Part shown: positions 9,148-17,077 of the stretch, piece after piece
Layout: every line of letters starts with the position of its first letter
Numbering within the stretch: the stretch's first letter is position 1
DNA from: Tenacibaculum dicentrarchi
GTDB lineage: Bacteria > Bacteroidota > Bacteroidia > Flavobacteriales > Flavobacteriaceae
Reading direction: 5' to 3'
DNA: 64,000 bases
Assembly: GCF_964036635.1 (NCBI RefSeq)
Contig: NZ_OZ038524.1
Coordinates: 411,001-475,000 of the forward strand
Program-made: the position numbers and the translations under genes
The notes under the pieces: generated by a model
Told to the model about the DNA's origin: nothing
Seen by the model: only the letters and a program-made list of their open reading frames with translations
The model's database searches: none

Positions 9148-10440
9148 TTAACTGTTCATTAATGCTTCAATATCCTTAATTTCGATAGGCATTTTGGCAG
9201 TTAAATTGATATTTCCATTTTCTGTAATTAGATAATCATCTTCTAAACGACAACCAATTCCTTCTTCGGCGATATAAATTCCAGGTTCACAAGTAAGTAT
9301 CATTCCCGCTTCAAAAGGACGAGAATATAAACCAACATCATGCACATCTAACCCTAAATAATGGGCAGTTCCGTGCATAAAATATTTTTTATATAAAGGC
9401 TTTTCAGGGTCTTGATTAGCCACTTCATCGGCATCTAATAAGTTTAATTTTATCAGTTCAGCTTCGACTAAACTTGCCATATTTTTTTCATAATCAGCAG
9501 GTAAAATTCCTGCTTTTAAAAGTTTACTACCTTCTTTCAAACAATGTAAAACCGAGGTATAAACAGCAGCTTGTCTTTCAGAAAATTTCCCATTTACAGG
9601 AAAACAACGAGTAGTATCGCTATTGTAATTTGCATAGCAAACGCCGAAATCAAGTAAAATCATTTCACCGTCTTTACAAACCGAATCGTTAGTATTATAA
9701 TGCAAAGCACAAGCGTTTTGTCCTGAAGCAACAATCGGTTGAAAAGCGTGATGTGAAGCTCCAGATTTGACTAAATTATAGGTTAATTCTGCCTCTAATT
9801 CGTATTCATTTTTGCCAGGTTTACATGCCTTTAAAATACGAGAAAAAGATTCTACGCTAATATCGGTTGCTTTTTGTGTTAATTCGTGTTCAATTGTTAA
9901 TTTTACAGGACGTAAATCACGGGTGATTTTTGCCGCACGATAATATTGATGTAACGGATATTTTTGTTTACACCATTTTATCATTCTATCTTGTTGGGTT
10001 TCTTGATTATTGGTAGCACGTTTATAGTGTTCGTTATGCCCTAAATAAAAACTATCAGCTTCAAAAGCCATTGCTTGTAAAACGCTTTCAAAATCTTTGT
10101 TCCAAATTACTCTTGAAATCCCTGAAATTTCAGTAGCTTTTTCTTGGGTTAATTTTTCACCGTCCCAAATTTTGATGAGTTCACTAGTTTCTTTTATGAA
10201 TAAAATCGCGCGATTTTCTTTTTTATAAGCATCAGGATACAGCACTAAAATAGTTTCTTCTTGGTCAATTCCCGAAAGGTAAAAAAGGTCATTATTTTGT
10301 GTAAATCCCATTACATCATCGGCATTGTTGTGTTTCACATCGTTTGATGTTAAAATAGCGATGCTGTTGGGTTGCATTTTGGCTGTAAAACGCTTTCTAT
10401 TTTCTATAAATAACGAGTTATTAATTTGTTCGTAACGCAT
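9148..10440 (-). CDS. pepP: Xaa-Pro aminopeptidase (M24B, PepP type)
   Basis: A 430-residue protein with an N-terminal aminopeptidase P domain (about 1-130, including FYLSGIDQEET) followed by the M24 catalytic domain. Metal ligands occur in LLDFGVCYANYNSDTTR, HGTAHYLGLDVHD, TCEPGIY and CRLEDDYL. PepP removes the N-terminal residue when proline or hydroxyproline follows. It lies in the operon between the D-hydroxyproline dehydrogenase (44-base gap) and the second M24 peptidase (31-base gap). Two M24 peptidases side by side with imino-acid catabolic genes suggest processing of imported proline/hydroxyproline-rich peptides. Confidence 0.88.
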   Translation of the reverse strand: MRYEQINNSLFIENRKRFTAKMQPNSIAILTSNDVKHNNADDVMGFTQNNDLFYLSGIDQEETILVLYPDAYKKENRAILFIKETSELIKIWDGEKLTQEKATEISGISRVIWNKDFESVLQAMAFEADSFYLGHNEHYKRATNNQETQQDRMIKWCKQKYPLHQYYRAAKITRDLRPVKLTIEHELTQKATDISVESFSRILKACKPGKNEYELEAELTYNLVKSGASHHAFQPIVASGQNACALHYNTNDSVCKDGEMILLDFGVCYANYNSDTTRCFPVNGKFSERQAAVYTSVLHCLKEGSKLLKAGILPADYEKNMASLVEAELIKLNLLDADEVANQDPEKPLYKKYFMHGTAHYLGLDVHDVGLYSRPFEAGMILTCEPGIYIAEEGIGCRLEDDYLITENGNINLTAKMPIEIKDIEALMNS

Positions 10441-10484
10441 AGTATTATTGATTCAGGTGCTGTTAATTTATTGTGTAGCGTATT

Positions 10485-11732
10485 TTACGCGTATCTTTCT
10501 GTATGAAACGGGCTTAAATCGAGGCTTGTTTTTTTATCAGAAATTACTTCGGATATTAATTTTCCTGTTGCGGGTCCTAAACTCCATCCCATCATGGCGT
10601 GTCCTGTTGCTACGGTTACGTTTTTCACTTTTGATAAACGTCCGATATATGGCAATCCATCAGGCGAACAGGGTCTTAATCCAGAGGCTACATCGTCAAT
10701 TTCTTTCTGGCTAATTTTTAAATTTTGATAAAAGCGTTCACTTGCTTTTGCGATGGCATTTACACGTACTTTATTGATATTGGTATTAATTTTATCAACT
10801 TCCATAGTTCCTGCAAAACGAGTAAAACCGTTCATTGGCGTTACAGCAACTTTTGCTTCCATTAAAATGGCAGGAATGGTAATTCCTGTTTCTTGAGATA
10901 CATTAATTCGGTATCCTTTTCCAGCTTGAATAGGAATTGTAGTATTCAATTTTTTCATTAGAATTTGCGACCAAGAGCCAGTTGCCACGACTATTTCATC
11001 AGGAGTAAATTCTTGTTTGTTTGTTTTCAGAGAAGTTACTTTATTGCCAGTTACGTTAATGTCAAGCACTTCTTCATTGGCTAAAATTGTAACGCCATTT
11101 TTTTCTAAATATCGTTTTAATTGTGGCATAAATTCACTTGGAGTCATGTGTGAATCGGTGTGATAATAAATGGCACCTTTAATATTTAAACCTGCATTTG
11201 GTTCTAATTTCAGTACTTGTTCTTTTGATAAATTCTCAACATTTAAGCCTTCTTGAATGGCACGTTTTCCTGTATTCCATTCTTCTTCACCAGTTTTATC
11301 GGTTTGATAACACATTAACAATCCTTTATGCTGATAAAAGAAATCAAAATCGTTGGAAGCTTTAATATCTTCGTATAATTCTCTACTTAAAAGGTTGATA
11401 TCTTTGATAGGTTTAATTGAGCTTTCTACTTTTTGTTTGGTAGAAGCTTTTTTAAAGAGCCATGACCATTTCACAAAATCATAATCCAATCGAGGTTTCA
11501 CAGAAAATGGACTTTTTGAATCGAACATCCATTTAATACCTTTGTTTATCATCCCTGGGGCTGCCAAAGAAATAATATGACTTGGCGTAATATATCCTGC
11601 ATTTACATAAGATGCACCACTTGAGAAATCAGATTTATCAATAACGGTAACTTTGTGTCCTTCTTTTTGAAGGTAATACGCTGAACATAAGCCTATAATT
11701 CCTCCACCAATAATTACTACTTCTTTTGACAT
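10485..11732 (-). CDS. FAD-dependent D-hydroxyproline dehydrogenase (DadA-like D-amino acid oxidoreductase)
   Basis: A 415-residue DAO-family flavoprotein with an N-terminal dinucleotide-binding motif IGGGIIGLCSAYYL and a C-terminal FAD contact region GLRPCSPDGLPYIGR ... GHAMMGWSLGPATG. In the trans-4-hydroxyproline pathway this step oxidises cis-4-hydroxy-D-proline to delta1-pyrroline-4-hydroxy-2-carboxylate, acting directly after the 2-epimerase encoded two genes upstream. The substrate is assigned from the operon; sequence alone supports only a D-amino acid (or glycine/sarcosine-like) oxidoreductase. No partner Fe-S or second flavin subunit is encoded nearby, so it is probably a single-subunit dehydrogenase. 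Confidence 0.82.
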   Translation of the reverse strand: MSKEVVIIGGGIIGLCSAYYLQKEGHKVTVIDKSDFSSGASYVNAGYITPSHIISLAAPGMINKGIKWMFDSKSPFSVKPRLDYDFVKWSWLFKKASTKQKVESSIKPIKDINLLSRELYEDIKASNDFDFFYQHKGLLMCYQTDKTGEEEWNTGKRAIQEGLNVENLSKEQVLKLEPNAGLNIKGAIYYHTDSHMTPSEFMPQLKRYLEKNGVTILANEEVLDINVTGNKVTSLKTNKQEFTPDEIVVATGSWSQILMKKLNTTIPIQAGKGYRINVSQETGITIPAILMEAKVAVTPMNGFTRFAGTMEVDKINTNINKVRVNAIAKASERFYQNLKISQKEIDDVASGLRPCSPDGLPYIGRLSKVKNVTVATGHAMMGWSLGPATGKLISEVISDKKTSLDLSPFHTERYA

Positions 11733-11740
11733 TTAATATA

Positions 11741-12043
11741 TTATTTTAAACTTACGCTTTTAATTATTTGATTAACGGTAATAATTCTAAAAGTACTAGT
11801 ATTAACTGTAATAGTAATATTATGTTTTTTGTTAGTAATGTAGAAGTTTTTACCTATTTTTTCGTAGTCATCTAAAGCGGTATCTTCCAATACCTTTTGA
11901 ATAAGTGTTTCTATTTCAAATTTAGAAAAAGCTATACCGAGCTTTTTATTTATCCGTTGATAAACAAGCTCGGTATAGCAATGATTTTTGAGTATTTTAT
12001 GTTTTATTGTTTCCAATTTTGTTTTTAAATTGAAAGATAACAT
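11741..12043 (-). CDS. DUF3781-like small protein inside the hydroxyproline operon
   Basis: A 100-residue protein that resembles the DUF3781 family by its CYTELVYQRINKKLG segment and FYITNKKHNITITVN core; function unknown. There is no signal peptide or membrane helix, and one Cys (Cys22) only, so it is not an Fe-S subunit for the adjacent flavoenzyme. It is tightly packed: 6 bases after the epimerase stop and 8 bases before the dehydrogenase start, so it is almost certainly co-transcribed with and possibly functionally tied to hydroxyproline breakdown. The family assignment is from memory. Confidence 0.65.
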   Translation of the reverse strand: MLSFNLKTKLETIKHKILKNHCYTELVYQRINKKLGIAFSKFEIETLIQKVLEDTALDDYEKIGKNFYITNKKHNITITVNTSTFRIITVNQIIKSVSLK

Positions 12044-12049
12044 TTTTTT

Positions 12050-13057
12050 TTAGATAACTTGAAAACCGTGTGCATAAGGATCATCTTGGTCATCAATAAT
12101 AATATTATTGTAACCAAAAACCTTAGCCCAACCTTGAATACTAGGTATAATTGCAGGTTTTCCGTTTAAAGAAGTTTCTTCTTCTACACGCCCAATAAAC
12201 TTACTTCCGATAAAACTTTCGTGGATAAATTCTTCTTTTAATTGAAGTTTTCCTTTGGCGTGTAACTGTGCTAACCTAGCAGATGTTCCTGTTCCACAAG
12301 GGCTTCTATCGATGGCTTTATCACCATAAAAAACAGCATTTCTACCTGATGAAGTAGGGTCAATAGGATTTCCTGTCCATAACATATGGGTTACATCTCT
12401 AATGGTATCATTTTCAGGATGAATAAACATATCAGGATATTTCTCATTGATACGATCTCTTACAACCTGCGAATATTGGATGATTTTACTAGCAGTAAAA
12501 TCGTGTACTCCAGAAAAGTTTTTCTGTGGATCTACAATGGCGTAATAATTTCCTCCGTAAGAAACGTCAAAGGTAATTTCGCCTAATTCAGGGCAATCAA
12601 TCGTTAAATTCTCAGCAGCTAAATAACTTTTTACGTTTGTTAAACGAACCCAGTCCACTTTTTTACCTGTTTGTCCGTATTCGATATTTACTAAACCTGC
12701 GGGTGCTTCCATTTTAATTTTACCAGGAATTTTTGGCGTAATTAAACCTTCTTCAATCGCAATAGTAATAGTTCCGATAGTTCCGTGTCCGCACATTGGC
12801 AAACATCCAGAAGTTTCGATAAATAAGATTCCAAAATCGTTTTCAGGATTGTGAGGTGGAAATAAAATACTTCCACTCATCATATCGTGTCCTCTTGGTT
12901 CGAACATTAATCCTTTACGAATCCAGTCATATTCTTTTAAAAAATGCTGACGTTTTTCGCTCATATTTGCTCCAATTAAGTTTGGACCACCACCAGCAAC
13001 AACTCTTACAGGATTTCCGCAAGTGTGTGCATCAACGCAAAAAAATGTTTTTCTCAT
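12050..13057 (-). CDS. 4-hydroxyproline 2-epimerase (proline racemase family)
   Basis: A 335-residue proline racemase-fold enzyme with both catalytic Cys: Cys89 in LPMCGHGTIG and Cys254 in DRSPCGTGTSARLA. The MCGHG form is typical of hydroxyproline 2-epimerases rather than proline racemases. It converts trans-4-hydroxy-L-proline to cis-4-hydroxy-D-proline (EC 5.1.1.8), the first step of the bacterial pathway. Its neighbours encode the next three enzymes. A 13-bp inverted repeat lies just upstream of the start (13072-13137) and may be regulatory. Confidence 0.9.
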   Translation of the reverse strand: MRKTFFCVDAHTCGNPVRVVAGGGPNLIGANMSEKRQHFLKEYDWIRKGLMFEPRGHDMMSGSILFPPHNPENDFGILFIETSGCLPMCGHGTIGTITIAIEEGLITPKIPGKIKMEAPAGLVNIEYGQTGKKVDWVRLTNVKSYLAAENLTIDCPELGEITFDVSYGGNYYAIVDPQKNFSGVHDFTASKIIQYSQVVRDRINEKYPDMFIHPENDTIRDVTHMLWTGNPIDPTSSGRNAVFYGDKAIDRSPCGTGTSARLAQLHAKGKLQLKEEFIHESFIGSKFIGRVEEETSLNGKPAIIPSIQGWAKVFGYNNIIIDDQDDPYAHGFQVI

Positions 13058-13071
13058 AGTAAAATTGAATA

Positions 13072-13137
13072 GCCAGCTTGTATTATTTCTTAGAAAAAAC
13101 CCTTCAAAATTTCTTTAATAAAAAATACGAAGCTGGC
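13072..13137 (-). promoter_or_regulatory. Inverted repeat upstream of hydroxyproline epimerase
   Basis: Arms GCCAGCTTGTATT and AATACGAAGCTGGC pair over 13 bp with one bulged base, separated by a 39-base AT-rich loop. It sits 15 bases before the epimerase start codon, so it may be an operator or a 5'-UTR hairpin. The rest of the 203-base gap is AT-rich with no ORF. Confidence 0.45.
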
Positions 13138-13260
13138 ATAGTTTTCAATTTCTTTATATTGCCCAAAAGTACTATATAAGTGATTAGATAATTTAAAGAA
13201 AATGTTAATATTTATTAATTTATTTTTTTTTATAAGTAATTAATTAACAGTGTTTACCTG

Positions 13261-14787
13261 TTAATTTCTTAATTCAGTAGGTAGTAATTCGGTTGGCCAA
13301 TCTTGAAAACTAAAAGGACGCACCCATCTTTTAATAGCTCCTAAACCTACGGCTGTAAATCTAGAATCTGAAGAAGCAGGGTAAGGGCCTCCATGTGTCA
13401 TTGATTCGCAAACTTCAACACCTGTTGGAACACCGTTAAAAATAATTCTTCCAACCTTTGCCTGTAAAGCATCTGCTACTGCAGGTAAAGCGTCAAAATC
13501 TTCTTTTTCCGCTAAAACCGTACCTGTTAATTGCCCTTCTAAATGGTCAATAACATTTAATAATTCTGCTTGATCTTTTGCTTTTACAACTAATGAAAAA
13601 GGACCAAAAACTTCGGTGTGCATTTTAGGATTTGCTAAAAATTCAGTACCTGATACAGCACAAATTGTTGATGCAGCAAAATTTGCTTCAACAGTTTCTG
13701 TAATTTGACCAACAACCTGAACACCTGGTTGAGAGGTTACAATTTCAGCATTTGAAACAAAACCGTTTTTAATATTTGGGTGTAACATACACTGTGGTGC
13801 AATTGCTACAGTTTTTTCGGCTAAATCTTTTACAAAAGCATCTGTTTGATCTCCTTCAATGGTTAGTAATAAACCAGGGTTTGTACAAAACTGCCCTGTT
13901 CCAACAGTAATTGAACCAGCGTATGTACTAGCCGTTTCTGCTGCTTTATTTTTGATAACATTTGGTAATACAACTACAGGGTTGATACTTCCCATTTCAG
14001 CAAATACTGGAATTGGTTGGTCTCTTTGTGCTCCTAAATTGTAAAGTGCTCTACCACCTGCAATACTTCCTGTAAAACCAACTGCTTTTACCTTTGGATG
14101 TTTTACTAAGGCGCTACCAACAACTCTTCCGCTACCTGTAATGTTTGAAAATACACCGTTTGGCATTCCTGTTTTTTCGGCTGCTTTTATAATTGCTGAT
14201 GCGACTAATTCACCCGTTCCTGAGTGCATTGCATGCGATTTTACAATTACAGGACATCCTGAAGCTAAGGCACTAGCAGTATCTCCACCTGCGGTAGAAA
14301 ATGCCAATGGAAAATTACTTGCTGCAAATACCACAACAGGTCCTAAAGGAATTGATGTTTTTCTAAGGTCAGATTTTGGTAAAGGCTGTCTTGTAGGGAT
14401 AGCTTGGTCAATTGTTACATTTCTCCATTGATCTTTAGCAACGAAATCAGCAAAAGCTCTTAACTGCCCAACCGTTCTACCTCTTTCTCCTTGAGCTCTT
14501 CCTTCTGGTAAACCAGATTCTGACATATACATATCAGTAAGTTCAGTATCTAAGGCTAAAATTTCATCTGCGATAGCATTTAAAAATTCGGCTCTTTTTT
14601 CTCCTGAAACTTTACGATATACTTTAAAAGCCTTATCTGCTAACTCAACAGCTTCGTTTACCTCTTCTAAAGTTGCTTGATAAAAATCTGTTGGGTTTTG
14701 TATATTTAACTTCGGATTTACGGTTTTATGCGTTGTTGTTCCTGATGCTTTTAATTGATTTCCTATATAATTTTTTCCTGTAATCAT
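13261..14787 (-). CDS. 2-oxoglutarate semialdehyde (2,5-dioxovalerate) dehydrogenase
   Basis: A 508-residue aldehyde dehydrogenase family protein. Catalytic residues can be seen: Glu264 in VFAEMGSINP and Cys301 in GTGQFCTNPG; the cofactor-binding region includes VGFTGSIAGGRAL. It matches the NADP-type alpha-ketoglutarate semialdehyde dehydrogenases used in hydroxyproline and sugar-acid degradation, giving 2-oxoglutarate for the TCA cycle. Here it is the last step of the trans-4-hydroxyproline pathway. It is separated from the deaminase gene by 317 bases that contain a strong hairpin, and from the epimerase gene by 203 bases, so the pathway is probably read from several transcripts. Confidence 0.9.
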   Translation of the reverse strand: MITGKNYIGNQLKASGTTTHKTVNPKLNIQNPTDFYQATLEEVNEAVELADKAFKVYRKVSGEKRAEFLNAIADEILALDTELTDMYMSESGLPEGRAQGERGRTVGQLRAFADFVAKDQWRNVTIDQAIPTRQPLPKSDLRKTSIPLGPVVVFAASNFPLAFSTAGGDTASALASGCPVIVKSHAMHSGTGELVASAIIKAAEKTGMPNGVFSNITGSGRVVGSALVKHPKVKAVGFTGSIAGGRALYNLGAQRDQPIPVFAEMGSINPVVVLPNVIKNKAAETASTYAGSITVGTGQFCTNPGLLLTIEGDQTDAFVKDLAEKTVAIAPQCMLHPNIKNGFVSNAEIVTSQPGVQVVGQITETVEANFAASTICAVSGTEFLANPKMHTEVFGPFSLVVKAKDQAELLNVIDHLEGQLTGTVLAEKEDFDALPAVADALQAKVGRIIFNGVPTGVEVCESMTHGGPYPASSDSRFTAVGLGAIKRWVRPFSFQDWPTELLPTELRN

Positions 14788-14992
14788 TTGATTTTATAGA
14801 TTTTGTTATTTTAAATGTAAGTAGTTTTTACAGTAACATTTAAATAGTTTTAATATAATTTTTAAGAGCTTACTTATGCTTAAATAAATAATTATTTGTT
14901 GTTGTTGTTAACAAAGTTAAATTAACTATTTAAAGGTACTAAAGTATTTTAATTTTAAAGGCTCTTTTAATGTTAAAAAATAGATTTAAAAC

Positions 14993-15031
14993 AACAAATC
15001 ATTGTCTTATAAATTAAGACAATGATTTGTT
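14993..15031. terminator. Strong hairpin in the 317-base gap between dehydrogenase and deaminase genes
   Basis: Perfect 17-bp arms AACAAATCATTGTCTTA and TAAGACAATGATTTGTT with a 5-base loop, 74 bases past the deaminase stop. It is a likely terminator for that gene, although the T-run is interrupted. The rest of the gap (14788-15104) holds a TTG-repeat stretch near 14897-14911 and AT-rich DNA that probably includes the dehydrogenase promoter; no ORF is seen. Confidence 0.65.
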
Positions 15032-15104
15032 AAATTGTATGGCAAATTATCTAACATTCTATAATCTTAAAATTAAAGATTAAAACGATAAATTTCACTT
15101 AAAA

Positions 15105-16034
15105 TTAAGCTAAAACCGCTAATTCTTTATATTCAGGTAATGTAGGTCTTGTTTTTAAACCATTTTCAATAATAGCTAAAACGTTTGCTCTTTCTTCACC
15201 GATTAATGGTAAACGAGGCTCACGCACATTTTCAGTACCAATACCTGTAGCAACTTCTGCTAGTTTAATATTTTGTACTAATTTAGAGTTGATGTCTAAT
15301 TCTAATAAAGGTAAGAACCAACGGTAAATTTCTCTAGCTTCGTTACCTCTTCCTGCGTTTGCTAAGTTAAAAATAGCAACAGTTTCAGCAGGGAAAGCAC
15401 ATACTAAACCAGCAACCCAACCGTCAGCACCCATAAAGATACTTTCTAAAGCTAAGGTATCAACTCCTGATAATATTTGTAATCTATCACCAAAACGATT
15501 TTTAATACGTGTAATATTTGATAAATCTCTAGTCGATTCTTTTACAGCTTCGATATTTGGGCAGTCACGTAATAACTCTTCAAACATATCTAAAGTAACT
15601 TCGATACCATAATCAACAGGGTTATTATACACCATAATTGGTAAAGAGGTACTGTTTGCTACTTTTTTAAAGTAAGTTACAGTTTCTCTGCTATCAGCTT
15701 TATAACGCATTGGAGGCAACATCATTAATGCAGATGCTCCATCTTCTTTAGCTTTTCTAGCAGCGTCGATTGCAGCAGTAGTAGTTTGTTCTGCAACATT
15801 CATTATAACAGGTACTTGACCATCTACAACTTCGACTGCTTTTCTTACAATGACTCTTTTTTCGTCATCTGTAAGCGTGCTAGCTTCTCCTAAAGTTCCC
15901 CCTAAAATAATTCCAACAACACCTGCGTTTAATTGTGCTTTAATATTTAGTTCAAAATTAACTAAATCTAACGTGTCTTCATTTGTAAATTTAGTAGTAA
16001 CAGCTGGCATTACGCCTTTCCAGTTTATGTTCAT
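15105..16034 (-). CDS. Delta1-pyrroline-4-hydroxy-2-carboxylate deaminase (DHDPS/NAL family)
   Basis: A 309-residue class I aldolase-fold protein of the dihydrodipicolinate synthase/N-acetylneuraminate lyase family. The Schiff-base Lys is Lys165 in IEAVKEST and the family Tyr is Tyr136 in IMVYNNPVDYG. The usual GTTGE motif reads GGTLGEAST. In this operon context the reaction is conversion of pyrroline-4-hydroxy-2-carboxylate to 2-oxoglutarate semialdehyde plus ammonia. Other DHDPS-family roles (true lysine biosynthesis, keto-deoxy sugar acids) are less likely beside these neighbours. It is divergent from the AraC regulator at 16184. Confidence 0.85.
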   Translation of the reverse strand: MNINWKGVMPAVTTKFTNEDTLDLVNFELNIKAQLNAGVVGIILGGTLGEASTLTDDEKRVIVRKAVEVVDGQVPVIMNVAEQTTTAAIDAARKAKEDGASALMMLPPMRYKADSRETVTYFKKVANSTSLPIMVYNNPVDYGIEVTLDMFEELLRDCPNIEAVKESTRDLSNITRIKNRFGDRLQILSGVDTLALESIFMGADGWVAGLVCAFPAETVAIFNLANAGRGNEAREIYRWFLPLLELDINSKLVQNIKLAEVATGIGTENVREPRLPLIGEERANVLAIIENGLKTRPTLPEYKELAVLA

Positions 16035-16091
16035 GTGTTTTTTTAGGCAAATTTATAATTGATTTTTAAAGCTTAATGCTTAATTTTTAAC

Positions 16092-16114
16092 AAGATAGTA
16101 TATTATATTATCTT
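16092..16114. promoter_or_regulatory. Near-palindrome between divergent deaminase and AraC genes
   Basis: A 23-base sequence AAGATAGTATATTATATTATCTT, symmetric except for one pair, lies midway in the 149-base divergent intergenic region. It is a candidate binding site for a regulator or part of overlapping promoters. AT-richness makes chance symmetry possible. Confidence 0.35.
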
Positions 16115-16183
16115 TTTATGAAGTTTTAGTTCTTTTTTAGGTGAATATTTTATAGATTTATACAAAATATTTTACTCGCAATT

Positions 16184-17023
16184 ATGAAGGTTTTACCATT
16201 TAAAATACCAAAAACTAAGAATTTAGGTTTAATTTATGAAGAGGATAAAGGTCCTTTTTTTTATGATAAGTTTCATCAACATGAAGAAATTCAAATGTGT
16301 TATGTTGTTAAGGGTGAAGGAACTTTAATTGTTGGAGATACTGTTAATGAGTATAAGGCTAATGATATTTTAGTGATTGCAGGTAATCAACCTCATGTTT
16401 TTAAAAGTGATAATTCAAAAATAAAAGAATCATTTATGATTTCACTTTTTTTTACTAAAAAATCATTTGGTGACAATTTTTTTGAATTAGATGATTTTAA
16501 AGAAATTGCAGGTTTTTTTAATACCGTTAAAAATAGTTTTAGGGTGAAATCTAATCAAAATAAAATTAAAAAATTATTTTTAAAACTTCAAGGAGAAAAA
16601 GATTTAATGAAGTTTATTATTTTTTTAAAAATTATAAAACTTATATTAAAATCAGAAATCACATCGTTATCAACATTTGTATATGAAAAAAAATACACAG
16701 ATAATGAAGGAAAACGTATGCGTGATATTATGGATTATACCTTGAGTAATTTTAATAAAAAAATAGAATTAGATGATATTGCAGCTGTAGCAAATATGAC
16801 TTCAAATGCTTTTTGCAGGTATTTTAAACAAAGAACTAATAAAACATTTTTTACTTTTTTAAATGAATTACGTATTGAAACTGCATGTAAGTTATTACAA
16901 AATAGAGATTATTCAATTATTGAAGTTTCCGAAAAAGCGGGTTTTAAAAATATTTCAAATTTTAATAGAAAATTTAAAGAGTTAAAACATAAAACGCCTT
17001 CAAATTATAGGTTAAATTATTAA
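16184..17023 (+). CDS. AraC family transcriptional regulator with N-terminal cupin domain
   Basis: A 279-residue protein. Residues about 15-90 form a cupin-like sensor (HQHEEIQMCYVVKGEGTLIVGD, then NQPHVFK), and the last 100 residues hold two helix-turn-helix motifs typical of AraC (DDIAAVANMTSNAFCRYFKQ and VSEKAGFKNISNFNRKFKE). It is divergent from the pyrroline-hydroxycarboxylate deaminase gene and closes the island, so it is the probable controller of the hydroxyproline genes. The ligand is unknown; hydroxyproline or a pathway intermediate is an inference. Confidence 0.87.
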   Translation: MKVLPFKIPKTKNLGLIYEEDKGPFFYDKFHQHEEIQMCYVVKGEGTLIVGDTVNEYKANDILVIAGNQPHVFKSDNSKIKESFMISLFFTKKSFGDNFFELDDFKEIAGFFNTVKNSFRVKSNQNKIKKLFLKLQGEKDLMKFIIFLKIIKLILKSEITSLSTFVYEKKYTDNEGKRMRDIMDYTLSNFNKKIELDDIAAVANMTSNAFCRYFKQRTNKTFFTFLNELRIETACKLLQNRDYSIIEVSEKAGFKNISNFNRKFKELKHKTPSNYRLNY

Positions 17024-17077
17024 AATGAAGTTTTACACATTGTAAAAAAAGATTTTAAATATAACTTTTGTTTGTTT

